64,000 nucleotides of DNA, taken from assembly GCF_004379255.2 (NCBI RefSeq), contig NC_056037.1, forward strand, positions 16,626,902-16,690,901. Direction: 5' to 3'. The translations under genes and the position numbers were made by a program. The notes under the pieces are model-generated. The model had not been told where the DNA came from. It worked only from the letters and a program-made list of their open reading frames with translations, and did not search any database. The stretch is from Salvia splendens (taxonomy: Eukaryota; Streptophyta; Magnoliopsida; Lamiales; Lamiaceae). Shown here piece by piece: positions 31,167 through 42,884 of the stretch. How positions within the stretch are numbered: position 1 is the stretch's first letter; every line of letters starts with the position of its first letter.

Positions 31167-31311
31167 GTAAAACGTGAATAATATAACTAAAAATATTATC
31201 TATAGTATTCTTTTTTACTTTGCTTTTTCTCTATTTTAACTATTTATAATTATTTTTCTAAAACGAATTCAGGAAATGAAATGACTCTACCGCAGTAGAA
31301 CGAAGGGAGTA

Positions 31312-31741
31312 GTAAAAACTTTTCTAAATAAATCAATTTTCAATAATAATTGGTGCCCCTCCGGTATTGAAGACTTCAAGGATCAAAACCTGAATTATAT
31401 ATAAAAAACAGTGGCTCTGTTATAGCACAAATTTTACGAACTTGAGCCCCTCGAATCATACTTGACTCACAGAGTGTCCAAGTAGGAATGTGAATAACAC
31501 TAATACTACTACATTACAACAACAATTTTAGGAGCTCGAAACTGCAAGTTTGAACCTTAACCAGGACACGATTCCAGCTTAACAGAATGCTTTGATACAA
31601 CAGACAACAGTAAATATACATAAAAAACACACACCAACAAACCAACAAACAAACAATTGAAACAGTAGAAGGATTTTCAGAGTTTATGGAACTCTGCAGG
31701 AACCTCAAGTTCGCGGCTGTAGTCGATGAAATACAAACCTT
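31312..31741 (-). other. Downstream flank and 3' untranslated region of the LRR gene
   Basis: Non-coding. The 3' untranslated region begins at 31741 and its end is not fixed by a clear poly(A) signal. Confidence 0.5.
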
Positions 31742-34700
31742 TTACTGCGGGACAATTCTATCTTTCAAATAGTTCAGGATTGCTTTTGTTCCTCGGTCCA
31801 AAATTGGCCTTCGGATACTGCACAAGCAGATGAGACCAGACATTATTCAAATGGGCATTCTGTGCTGTCTAATGTCTTCAAGCTTGTGAGAAATGCTTTA
31901 AAAATGTTAAAGTTATCAAGCCAAATGCTTCACTTATTTTTCTGTTATTTAACAAGATGTGATGTACCTTCTCAATGGGTTTCCATCAACTTTTAAGACC
32001 TGCAGACTGGGTTCAAGCAAACCCTGCATATAATGACAAAGATAGTTACTGAGGAATGGATGGGAAACACAGAACAGTAAAATAGGATCAAAGAAGAAAA
32101 TTCTGAACCAACCAAATTTGGTGGAAGAGAAGAAATATTGTTGTCTGATAGGTTAAGCTCTATAAGAGAAGAAAGATCCTTGATGCTCTGTAAAAAAATG
32201 GAAGATGCAGTTAGTATGACTGAATGGACTCAATAACACTTAAAACTGTATAGGTTTCTATTGAAAATAGGTAGATCGAGCTATAATAAGAAAGTATTAT
32301 TTCCCGTATGACAAATATTTGTGACTAGTGATGTTAGCCATTAATTCAATTAACATATAGCAATAATTACACCAAAGAAGAGACTAAGATTACAAAAATA
32401 AGAAGTGATAGCCCAAACTATAACAGGAAAGAAAATTGTAAAAGACTTGAAAATGTGTGCTGCATCAACATAATGGCTTTAGCCATATCCTGTAATACTA
32501 TAGTACCGTAACAGCTAAAAGGTTATTAGATTTTCAAACTGAGAATGAAATCCTAAATTAAAGACTAATGGCACTTTATTGCTTCAGTTTTCTCAACAGT
32601 ATACAACAGCTGGGAAGAACTGTAATTTGTAAATCAGATCCCTTCTGTGCAGACCTTATTTTAGCTTGTGTTATACTGTTATTAGCAAAGAGTTCTAAAA
32701 GTTATATTTTTTAGGATTTCTGAATTATCACAGATGACTAGGTATTAGGTAAAAAGAGCTTCTTCTCCTTCCTTTTTTTCTGAAATGGAGGTAAAAGTGC
32801 TTCATACATAGTTAAAAATTGAGTTTTCATGATAGTTTTGTTTGTTAATAGGGTTCAAGTGTATTTTTTCAACAACCACGTCAGTTTTAACTTTACCCAA
32901 TTTGAAGATAGTGTTGTAGTTGCAAAAATTATAAAGGTTGTGCTTATGGTGCAGCAATTTTCTGAAGCCGTGTGCAAACCTAAAATGCATGTTAGAGTCA
33001 TGTATCAGATGTAATTATGCCTTAACAATTGAGATTTCTTTATAATTGTTTTCATTTACATTGAATGAGGCGTAATGTAAAACATCAACCAATATCCTAG
33101 ATAGAGTAATTGATAGAATAGGAATATTTTTATATAGCAATAAAATCATTCATTTATAACCTAAGAAAGGAAAGAAGATCAATTGAATCATTTGATTGGT
33201 TTATATATTGTGATGCTTTTTAAAAAATAGGGTAAAGGGCAATTTTGTCCCATTGTTTGGGGCTTTTACCCGAAAAAGTCTCACCGTTTAGGTAATTACC
33301 ATTTAACACTCACCGTTTAATTTTTTGGAATAAAATGTTACGCAAAAAAATATTGGCGATCGAAATATCAACATAACATCTGAAATTACATGCCAATAAA
33401 CCAAATTACACGTTGATTGCCCAAAATTACACATTGGTTACCAAATCGACGTGTAATTTCGGTTGTTACGTCGATATTTTGATCACCAAAAACTTTTTGC
33501 AGACATTTTTATTCCTAATAATGAACCAATGGCTACTAAATGGTAATTATGTAAACGGTGAGATATTGTCGGGTAAATGCCCCAAACGATGGAACAAAAT
33601 CGACATTTTGCCCAAAAAAATATTGTTATGATTTTATTAGCTTATTTTAAGAAAAGATTTTGTTCTTAGTATTACTTATTAGTAAAGTATATCATAGATG
33701 TTTGGTTCATGGACCGAATTTAGTTGGACTTCATGACTGGCTGGCGGTTAGGTCTGACGGGAAATCCATGGGTCAAGGGAGGGATCCCAATGTCATGTTA
33801 TTTTCTTGATATTTTTACATTCTATTTCCATTTACTACATCAATAAAAGATTACCCTCAGAATAATCACTTCATTGCCCTTTAAAAATTCTCATTTCATT
33901 ATTAATTGGCTCTACTAGCTCAAATGTGCGCTCTAGACGCACAGTCATTGCATGCTTACTACAACAGGCCCGAATTTCCCTGACAAGTTTGCAAGAATCA
34001 TTCAACATCTAAATGATACCAAATGGGACCATCATCATTCAGTTCATATTTGATAAGGGAGAGATCTAATGAATCAAATAAAATATTCACACGGAAATGG
34101 ACAACTAATTTGCAACGATATCTATAATTTTCAACCTTATAAATTTTATGTGTGTGTGTGTGTGTGTGGTTGAGTGAGAGGGAGAGCACCTCTGGAATTG
34201 ATTGAAGTGAATTCTGGCTCATGTCCAGTATATGTAACTTCTGTAAAGTCATTATTTCCAAAGGAAAAGCTGGTATCTGCATCCGCCTGCCCCATCATGT
34301 GGTAAGTGCCAACAATTTTTGACATTCAGAAGAAGGAATTTGTGGAACCGATCTTTATAACAAACCTCAGGTAAAGCTCCTCCAGCTCCGGTAAGCTAGA
34401 AAATGCTGGGTCTTCTGGAAGTGCACCAGCAGCACCACTTAGATCCAGAATCCGGATTTTGGATACTGCTCGAAAGCCGTCTGAGGGGATCTGTTCAACA
34501 AAAAGTAAGGGATCATGATAAATAAATGCGTCTAATGAAGTAAGGAGTTATGTAATAACATAAAAGGTTACACAAGAAAATCATGATAGGAAATGGTTGC
34601 TCCTACCCCAGCTTCTTTTACATTTGGGAAACCTACGTGCAGAAAACAAGGAGAAAAATGACAGACCGATAGAAGCTACTAACCTACTCTGAAGACCTCT

Positions 34701-37700
34701 AGTTTAGTAAGTTGAAAATTATGACCTATCACACGCCCCTTCAAGGCATCTTTAATTCATTTAGTCCTAGACTTATCCTAATTAACCAATTCATCAACAA
34801 TATGGACAAAACAATACCAAGGATGAAGAACCACGAATGACATTTATTGGCTGAAGTCGCCATTGGTAATTTTAACTTTAAAATGTTGAAGTATGAGTAT
34901 TTAAGCTAAAGTGGATTTAACATGCCAAGATTGACCAAATTTAGTGTGTCTTATAAAAAGGACTGTCTTTGACATAAAACAACCCTCCAGAAAAGGCGAG
35001 TCGAAGCATAATGAACAAAACCAACACAAAATTATGGAACCGTAGAGAATCTGTACAAAATCGTTTTTACCTTTTTTAGTGGATTACCATCCAGTTTCAA
35101 GCACAAAAGTTTAGGAAGAGAAGACAACACAGCGGTAGGCCACTCTTTGATCTTGTTCTTAGTCAGAATCAGAGCCTGTAAAAACAATGTGTTTGGTCAA
35201 TATACTCCAGTATTAGCAGTGTAGCACATCCTACATGTCTAGTCATCACATCTACAAACCAATATAGACGTAAAATAAGACTTAAGAAGAATAATTCCCA
35301 AATGGGGTGTCAGTGTGTCGCAACTTAGAGAAGATGCTATTTTTTTCTTTTTCATCCACTGAGGTAGTCTTTATGTGCGAAAGAATATAATCTATCTAAC
35401 CTTTACCTCAATAGAGACACAAGATCCAAGCTCCAAGGGTAACTCTTCTATTGAATTCCCTGTGAGATTGACTTTAGTAATATCGCTTGACTTCAATATT
35501 TCTGATGGCACAGCACTCAAACTTAGCCCAGCTAATGAGAGTTCCTGAAAAGTAATAATGTTGCAAATCATTGATCTCAATTACCAGAATAACCACAATT
35601 TTAGAAAGTCCAACAGCGCATTAAATATATCCTGATGCTTGCATATAACAGAACAAAATACTATCAATTTGGATATCATCACCTATACTTCATGGAGATT
35701 ACCTTTGAAATCAGAGATGACTGAGCAGCCATTGCAAAAGGATCCTGTTTCGCAGCTGAAGTTGATGCAGACTCTACACACAAAAATGATGTAAGTCAGA
35801 CATAAATAGGCCAGGTTGCAGCATACAGAATTTGAATTTAGGAATCATTCATAATTTGTGGATCTGTATCTCTGCTACGCATCAAGAGCTGGAAGTCTAC
35901 AAGTCTATATTTAATTGTTAGAATTCTAGAAGTCTATCTTAAAATGTGGGCCTAAAGTCTACCTTTTAATATTATCTTTATTTACCTAGTATATTCAGAG
36001 TCCTGTAAATAAGTCCCTTGAGGTTTGAGAGGGATGTTGGATCTTGAGTTTAGTTCAAGGACAATAATTTACCATAGGGCCTCGTACGAGGATTGTTTAT
36101 TAATATCTATTCCATATTCCATTCATTTGAGTTCAACCATTACCATCCATCTCCATTTGCTTCCTTTCTTTTAACAATCTCTGTGTCCAGCTATGAAATC
36201 TATTAGATACATGGCAAAGGGTTCTGTTGTGTGGGTGTCCATTTGTATAGTTCTAGTCATGCAAAATACATATGGTCGCAGAAAATATCACGAACAAACT
36301 TCACCTTCATCTTTTGGGAGCCTACTTCGAAGATACTTCAACAGAGTGGTCGTAGATCCATTCACCAATGAGCTGAATGAGAATAAGTTTTTTAGACAAA
36401 ACCTAAACCAATAGGACTAAATCAGAACAGAAGTGGGTCTGACCTCCGAAGTGTTCGCAGTGGATTACCAGCAAGTAAAAGTTTCCGCAGTGTTGTCATC
36501 AAGCCTAGATTTGACACCATAGCTCATGTTAGATCATATGCATCAGATGCATGTAAGCATGTATAACTGATCTGATCTGAGACCGTGAAAGATATTTACA
36601 TGGTTCCCAACAAACACTTGTATAAGAATACTTTAAAATCAAGTACAGTATGTGATTCAGCTAAGCTAGGTCAGGAAAAAAAAAATTTAAAAACACATAA
36701 AATATTCTGTCAAATCACTAATAACTCCCCCATCAAAAATATTTTCATTGATTGCCCCTTCATCAAAACTACCACACTTTTCTTCCACATGGCCTTTCAC
36801 AACCCACTTGAAAGACAGTACCCAACATGAAAGTGAAGGGATAAGAGACACCTAGTAATATAATAGCTGGAAAATATTAAATTACTAGTTGTCATGGTTG
36901 AGCTGCATTCTGTAGTTTTCTAACTCTTCCAAGGTTATATGTGTCTTAGTGAATATTTATCATACTAACCAGAAGTAGCAGATGTCATCCTCAGACAGAT
37001 CCACAGATAAAATAAAAATGTAACCAACATTTGCAAGTACACAACATATGGGGATGCAAGAGAACAACAAAATCTTACCAATCTCAGAAGGCAAACCAGA
37101 CAGTGAATTATTTGACAGGTCAAGAACACAGAGGTGCAAACTGCAAGCCTCCACAGGATATTCTTTCAACTGCATACAAAAAAGAGACAATGACAGCAAC
37201 TGGACAAGTAAATAAACTTAATATTTGACATTTGCAAGATAAAAAAAAGCTAATAATCTGATTAAACCCAATCAAGCAGTAATATAGGATCATATCTGAG
37301 ATTTCATAGAAATTTATGCTTCAGAAACTTTAATTGGAAGTTTGGGTAACTACCAGGTTTGACTGCAGATCAAATGTCCCCAGCTGAGTCAATGATCCGA
37401 TTTCCACAGGTAATGAAGACAGTGCATTGTTCCTATAATAAGACACAAAGCCAAGACAAAAGATGATAGATTATATTTAAATACAAACTGCAGCCAAGGG
37501 ATAGCCTTGAATACCAATCGAATCATGTATGTGACTAGCAATTGAACCAACCCCAAATATAACTCTACAAGGGATGAGCATCCCTTTATCGATGATGGGA
37601 TCGATGAAATTCCTGCAGAATATAGAAGCATAAATACACATTAGCATGACAACTAGAATTCAGATAATATCATGATAATAAGAAAGCAAAAACAATAGAC

Positions 37701-39759
37701 AATAGTGAAATAAAAATTGCTCACTATTTTGGTGAAGGTCCAGCCTAATTACACGTGCAAGGCATCCAATACTCTCCGGTAGGCTAGTGAGTAGATTTTT
37801 AGCTTTATGAAGTAAAAAATAGAAAACCTTCAGTGTACTCTAATGGACGGCAAGAAACTAGATAACAGCTAAGTTTGAGACTTTGAGCACAAGATATTAC
37901 ATGCATTAAGTTCCATAAGCATAGGGCATGATGCAATCAATTTATGTGACAGCGATTCTAGCTTATTTCCCTGCCAAACAGATTAATAACATAACATCAA
38001 GAGTTACTAATCTTAATTGACAAATGAAATAATCTGGGCGTTGCTCTCTGTACCTCTACATCCAACTTTGTTAATTTTGAACAATTCGCTAGCTCATCCG
38101 GTAAGCTGGAAATGATATTGTTTGATGCCTTTTGAGAGGATAACCAAAAATACAAAAGCAAATGACATCAGGAAATGACCAAGATTTGTAAAAAAACTAA
38201 ATTTCTTGAGTTGATAGGGATATAGTGACAGCGGGAAGCTAGTGAAGGTGCTGAGAGTGGGAAGGTCATCCTTAACTACACGTAGACACGTATCTCAGAC
38301 GTTAAACAAGTTGGTCATCCGAAAATGTAACAACACTAGGTGCCTATGGTAACATAGAAAAGCAATAACAAAATCCCATACCAAATTGGAGTTATTCAAA
38401 TATTAAGGGCATCAGAAGCAACATCAAACTGCAGTCTGTGGGCTTAATATGTCAACACAATTAGTGGGACCTCACAGTTGGATATTTAAAGATATAAGAG
38501 ACCAATTTCTTCAATCTAGCCAAAATCCTTCGAAGTTAGTGCTAGTAACATGATAATAGGTGATCAGTTACAGTAAAGATTAGTGGCAGATGGAATGAAA
38601 ATATTCCAGATTGGCTCACGAGCATTGACAGTTGCGATATCAGATAAATTTAAAGCTTGATCTTGCCTTATAAAAGCTAGCAGACATCATTTAATGTCCA
38701 GAAGAAGAAACATCGTAATACCGAGTACATGTGTACAAAAACAGCATGCATAAAAAATACTCACCTTCAATTCTGACAAATATGTACATCGCCCAAGGGA
38801 ACTGGGAAGAGAGCTAAGTAGGTTATTCGAACAATCAAACCTGCATAGTATAGTATGCATCAAGCACGGTGCCATAGAATTCACAAATCACTAGTTTGAA
38901 AACATGATCAAGTTCATGTGAGAACAGTTTCGTATTATTACAGGGTTCACATATGTGACAAAGATGGAAAGCAGGGAAAATGCTAGAGAAAAAAGTTATG
39001 GTTGTTATATTGGCCGGAAAACACTAAAAAAAATTATTATACAAGGTAAGGAGACGAGGAAAAACTTAGAACACAAACACATACTTCACCAGCGAAGCAA
39101 CTGATCCGATTTCTTCAGGTATTACCACTAGCAAATTAGACGTCAAATCTATTGTCTTAAGCATCTGAAGCCTAGCAATCAAGACCAAGTTTTGTTCTCA
39201 GCTCAAGCGTGGATTGATTCGAAATAGTTGCATATTTAAAAAGAGTAAAAAAAACATACTCTCCAATAGCTGCAGGGAGCTGCGTAAGCTTGTTATGACT
39301 TAGATTCAGCACCACTAGCGAGGTCAAATTCCTCAAATCTTCCTTCAGTAATTCAATTTCATTATGAGCTAGAATAAGCTTCTGGAGCTCCACAGTCTGC
39401 AAGCACACCACAACACCAATAAATCACGCCGCGAACAATGGAAGAATGTGCAAATCCACGAGCGGTTAGTACAGTACCTCCCACCACTTCTCATCTCCAC
39501 CGACCGCATCCAAAATTTTGTAAACCTCATCCGGTACTTCTCTGTAATCAGAAACCACGGCACACAAAATGCGGGGGGAATCGATTGGATTAGGCAACAA
39601 AATGCAGTGAGATCGAAAACGAAAATTGGAAATGCGTAAATCGAGGACTGACTTGAGAGAGCGGTTTGAGAGGTTGAGGGAACCGGAAGAGCGGGCGGCT
39701 TTGAGAACTCGGTCCATGGCAGCTCGATCCATGGCGGATTTGCGATTTCGGAACTCCAT
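31742..39759 (-). CDS. Leucine-rich repeat protein, LRRC40 / At3g15410-like
   Basis: I joined 21 exons, all with GT-AG introns and consistent phase: 39759-39653, 39541-39478, 39396-39260, 39171-39085, 38840-38765, 38128-38054, 37970-37901, 37802-37725, 37612-37552, 37432-37354, 37169-37079, 36504-36444, 36372-36305, 35773-35703, 35544-35407, 35175-35071, 34490-34366, 34286-34190, 32187-32113, 32023-31968, 31817-31742. The 1797 bases give 598 residues, close to the ~584 I recall for the Arabidopsis protein. The chain is almost all LRRs of the LxxLxLxxNxLxxLP type ([39 protein letters not shown]) in two blocks, separated by a Ser/Ala-rich linker after [13 protein letters not shown]. It ends [19 protein letters not shown]. 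There is no signal peptide, transmembrane segment or kinase, so an intracellular scaffold is likely. Two later Met codons (residues 10 and 15) could be the start; [12 protein letters not shown] at residue 15 fits the family best. Confidence 0.9.
33230..33613. mobile_element. Foldback MULE-type MITE in an intron of the LRR gene
   Basis: The arms begin gggtaaagggcaattttgtc (left) and, as complement, gggcaaaatgtcgattttgt (right) and stay similar for roughly 150 bp each, so the element is nearly all inverted repeat. The nine bases outside are taaaaaata on the left and aaaaaaata on the right, a 9 bp target duplication with one difference, as expected for Mutator-like elements. It sits in the ~2 kb intron between exons 18 and 19. 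Confidence 0.75.
34150..34169. repeat. (tg)n microsatellite in an LRR-gene intron
   Basis: Nine to ten tg units ~25 bp from the 5' splice site of the intron after exon 18 (ca repeat on the gene strand). Confidence 0.85.
35916..36176 (+). mobile_element. Possible solo LTR in an LRR-gene intron
   Basis: The 261 bp block starts TGTTAGAATT and ends TTTTAACA, LTR-like inverted ends. Inside are gtaaataagtcccttgagg and caaggacaataatttacc, in LTR-like style. No target-site duplication (ttaat and atctc), no second copy and no primer site are seen, so this is tentative. It lies between exons 13 and 14. Confidence 0.4.
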
Positions 39760-39871
39760 ATCAAATCAATTGGTGCGAAGAAGGAAATTTGCTAAAACTG
39801 GAGATTTAGATGGAACAACCTTACTGGATTCAGAGAGCTTTACAAATTTGAAATGCTGATTGAATTTAGCA

Positions 39872-40275
39872 ACATCTTTAATGCTCTTTCCCGTTTTTCA
39901 AAAATTGTTGATTGTATACTCAGCAATGGCGCGGAGCTCCCGGCGGAATTCCCCACAGAATTCTCAAAAACACCTCATGTCACGTCATACGGACTTCTCA
40001 GTGCACAGTCATGTCATACGGACTTCCCACTGCACAGTGGCGGAATTCTCCGCGGAATTCGGACTTCCCACAATAAACGGGAATTCTGAGTGGACGTCCG
40101 TGGGAGTCAACGCAATGGCGGATGTCCGCACGGAATTCCCCGCGGAATTCCGCGGAACTACGAATTCCTCGACGGAATTCCGTATCTGTGCGTCCGCCAC
40201 AGAATTCCCGTATGCCCGTGGGAATTCTGCGGTGATGTCCGCCACTACTAATGCTCTTACCCGTTTTAGTAGGAA
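39872..40275. repeat. MITE-like CpG-rich block with dense gaattc sites between direct repeats
   Basis: A ~20 bp direct repeat (taatgctctttcccgttttt near 39873, taatgctcttacccgtttta near 40249) flanks ~340 bp in which GAATTC occurs 11 times between ~39950 and ~40230, in ggaattc/gaattcc contexts with cgcgg and gtccg words. The right end, read in complement, is agagcattagtagtggcgga, like a Harbinger MITE end. The left end (actcagcaatggcgcgga) is a poorer match. Confidence 0.6.
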
Positions 40276-41595
40276 AAAAAAGAGTGAATAAAATGGAAAG
40301 GATAAAAAAAAGAGTTCATGAATCATGATTCGATATAACAAAATTTTGGTGTAGATTCAAATTTGTAGTCAATGTAGTAATATTTTATTGAGATAATATT
40401 TTGTTTAAATTACAAAGTTTTGTGACTATTTTCGTAAACAAATCGATACGATATATAAAAAGGGGTTTTGGAGAAATTTACAAGATTGTCATTTAATTTA
40501 AAAAATTATATTAAATTAAAAATGTATAATTAAAGGCTATTTAAGCGTTTGATTAAAAGCTTACAAGATTGCCATTTAATTTAATAATTATATTAAATTA
40601 AAAATGTATAATAAAAGGTCATTTAAACGTTTGATTAAAAGCTAAAAACATGTAATTAAGTGGAGTGAGTGGGAGGTTTTACTATGTCATTTAAACTTGG
40701 AGAAATTTACAAGATTAATTAAATTAAAAATGTATGAATAAAGGTCGTTTAAACATTTGATTAAAAGCTAAAAACGTGTGATTAAGTGAAGCCTCTAAAT
40801 TAAGTGGAGTGGAAGGTTTTACAAGGGTTACGTGCATAATATTTTAGCATATAAATATGTCATTTAAAGGCTGTGTGTCCACACATATCTACTTACTTTA
40901 TAGAATTCAAGCATACCATTTTTATTAAGCATAGGAGGAAAGCTTGACATCATGAAACTATTCCATACCATTTAAAGGCATTTTTGTTTGTCGTTGAGGC
41001 AAATAACACATAATCTGCTTAATCAATTAATTTATATGTTTCCCACTTTTTGCAACTAATATTATGAGTGTAGCGGTAAGAGTTGAATCGAAAAACTACA
41101 CCTACTCGAAACTGTTTCTATGAAAAGGGATTTTGGGTGTTATCCACCATGCATTGCAGACTTAGGGAAAACAATGAAAATGGATTTAAATAAGTGATGA
41201 GGTGGGAAACATTTTATCTACGTATTACTCTTTGTGTCTATCATAGTAATTTTGCCATTTTTAATTGTTCACCATTTAAAGAATCATTTACTTTTTTTTC
41301 TATTAGTATGCGAACTCCATATTCCATTAACTTTATACTTTCAAAGTCCATTATAAAACTAATAGTATTAAAATGGGTCTTACATTTCATTAATTTTATC
41401 CATTTACTTTTCTTCGTAAATTCAAGCAATTTCTTAAAACTCGCACCGAGTCAATATTTGTTCTTTAAATGGTTAACAAAGGGAACACAGTGTATTACTT
41501 ATAAACTGAGGAAGTGGGAAACATTTTATCTGGGTATTACATTGGTTTACTTATAGAGGTGTTGGTATTTCTTTGATTTTTAAGTTTTAGAAGAT
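40276..41595. repeat. AT-rich intergenic DNA with tandem repeats
   Basis: Bases ~40470-40830 hold about three imperfect copies of an ~85-90 bp unit (agaaatttacaagattg, aattaaaaatgtat, cgtttgattaaaagct). A ~35 bp direct repeat (gtgggaaacattttatct, then attac) lies at ~41201 and ~41515, flanking ~310 bp. No gene. Confidence 0.65.
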
Positions 41596-41600
41596 AATTA

Positions 41601-42777
41601 TGATAAGGCTCATTTCATGCATCGGTTTTGGGGGTAAAACATATACTACTTGATCGGTTTATCGCGCAAACAAGTGTTAAAATGTGCAGAAATGCTACTT
41701 GTCCAAGGCAGCAAGGCCGAACTGATCAAGCACGTACAAAAGGTGAAAAAGGCCAAAAATCAGGGGAGTTGATCAAGGGGCGAGGTCAAGCAGTTAAAGT
41801 GGGGACCGCTGGTTTCTAGAAGGAAAACGTGAGGAAATGAGCTGGATGCGGCGCACCATTCTGTTACCCAGGACGACGTTCTAGAAGGGGACACGTGCCA
41901 GCTTGTAAAGACGCCAGGACGAACCGATCAGAAATTTGTTATCCAAAAGCGTCGTTATTCTAGAAGAAAGAGCACGTAGCAATCAATGAGTCGCTCATCC
42001 TCTGTATGAGCGAATATTCCCTGTCAAGATCGTTATCCAGCTGGAGGCTGAATCGAGCTTATAAATAGAGGCTACGCCACCACAAGAAAATATCTGAGAC
42101 TTTACTTTCCGCCTAGTTTAGCTTAGTTTAGCTTAGTTCAGCTCTCTAGCTTAGTTTAGCTTAGTTCTGCTCTCTTAGCTTAGTTTAGTTCAGATCTCTA
42201 GTTTAGCTTAGATAGCGTAGTTAAAAGGGCAACCGAAGGGAGCGCTGCAGAATAACCATTTCTGTCGGCGTAACTTAAGTTTCCCGCTGAGATTCTTCTC
42301 AGTTTACCGCTTTCTTTATTTTCGAAGTGTTAGCTTAGTTTATTTTCACGCTGTAATCGTATCTTAGTTTAATCGAAGTTATTCTCTCTTTTAAATCGCG
42401 CATTTACTTTTCTGTTATTACCTGCAATTTACTTGACCCAGTGTTTAAATTTCCGTTGATCAAGCTAGCTAGTTTGAATTCTGCCTAGATAAAAACCGTA
42501 GTTAAAACTCTCAAGTTAAAGCGTGGCAGCAGCCAACCCCCCTGTTCACTACTCACACACTCGACACACCAACTTCTCTGTGGGATAGACCCCAAACTTG
42601 CCGCTTTACTGTTAAGGTAGTGCGAAATCGGGAGTTATAAAAATTATCTTTAGCGTGTTTCGGTTCGAGGATTGATTTGATTAAGTGGCAACGACAATTT
42701 GCTAACTGGTCCAACCGATTCAGTTATCCTCCGTATAACTTGATCCAATCTTAATCCGCGCATTTCCGAGCCCGCCA
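41601..42777 (+). repeat. 5' LTR of the outer Athila-type element
   Basis: It differs from the 3' copy at about two dozen positions (~2%), nearly all C/T or A/G. A ttataaatag TATA box lies near 42060. A run of gtttagcttagttt-like repeats (about 42114-42220) follows in the presumed R/U5 region. Confidence 0.93.
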
Positions 42778-42780
42778 AAA

Positions 42781-42798
42781 TGGCGCCGTTGCCGGGGA
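42781..42798 (+). promoter_or_regulatory. Primer-binding site of the outer element
   Basis: TGGCGCCGTTGCCGGGGA, three bases after the LTR, fits the 3' end of plant tRNA-Asp as known for Athila-type elements. Confidence 0.85.
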
Positions 42799-42884
42799 AA
42801 CATGGTGTTACTTTATGTTTGTGTGTAGTGCGTAGGAGTAAATAGTTTATTTCTTTCTTTTCTTATTTGTTTTTCCTGCTGTTG

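Larger units (their letters stand above)
30402..31311. mobile_element. Stowaway MITE interrupted by further MITEs
   Basis: The left part gtccatttgttccatagtaa with agagtcatttcatttt and the right part aaatgaaatgactctaccgc with gaacgaagggagTA are the two ends of one element. Between them lie the elements at 30455-30915 and ~30915-31166. Confidence 0.75.

Noticed and set aside
36193..36414. 73-codon plus-strand frame with a hydrophobic N-terminus, at first taken as a small secreted protein
   Set aside because: Its antisense strand at 36305-36372 is exon 13 of the LRR gene, in correct phase and with good splice sites, so the plus frame is a shadow.
41628..41819. 63-codon frame repeated at 61359-61550
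   Set aside because: It lies in the two LTRs of the outer element and has no motif.
42114..42220. Repeated gcttagtttagttt words considered as a satellite
   Set aside because: The same run occurs in the other LTR at ~61846-61945; it is a short internal repeat of the LTR.
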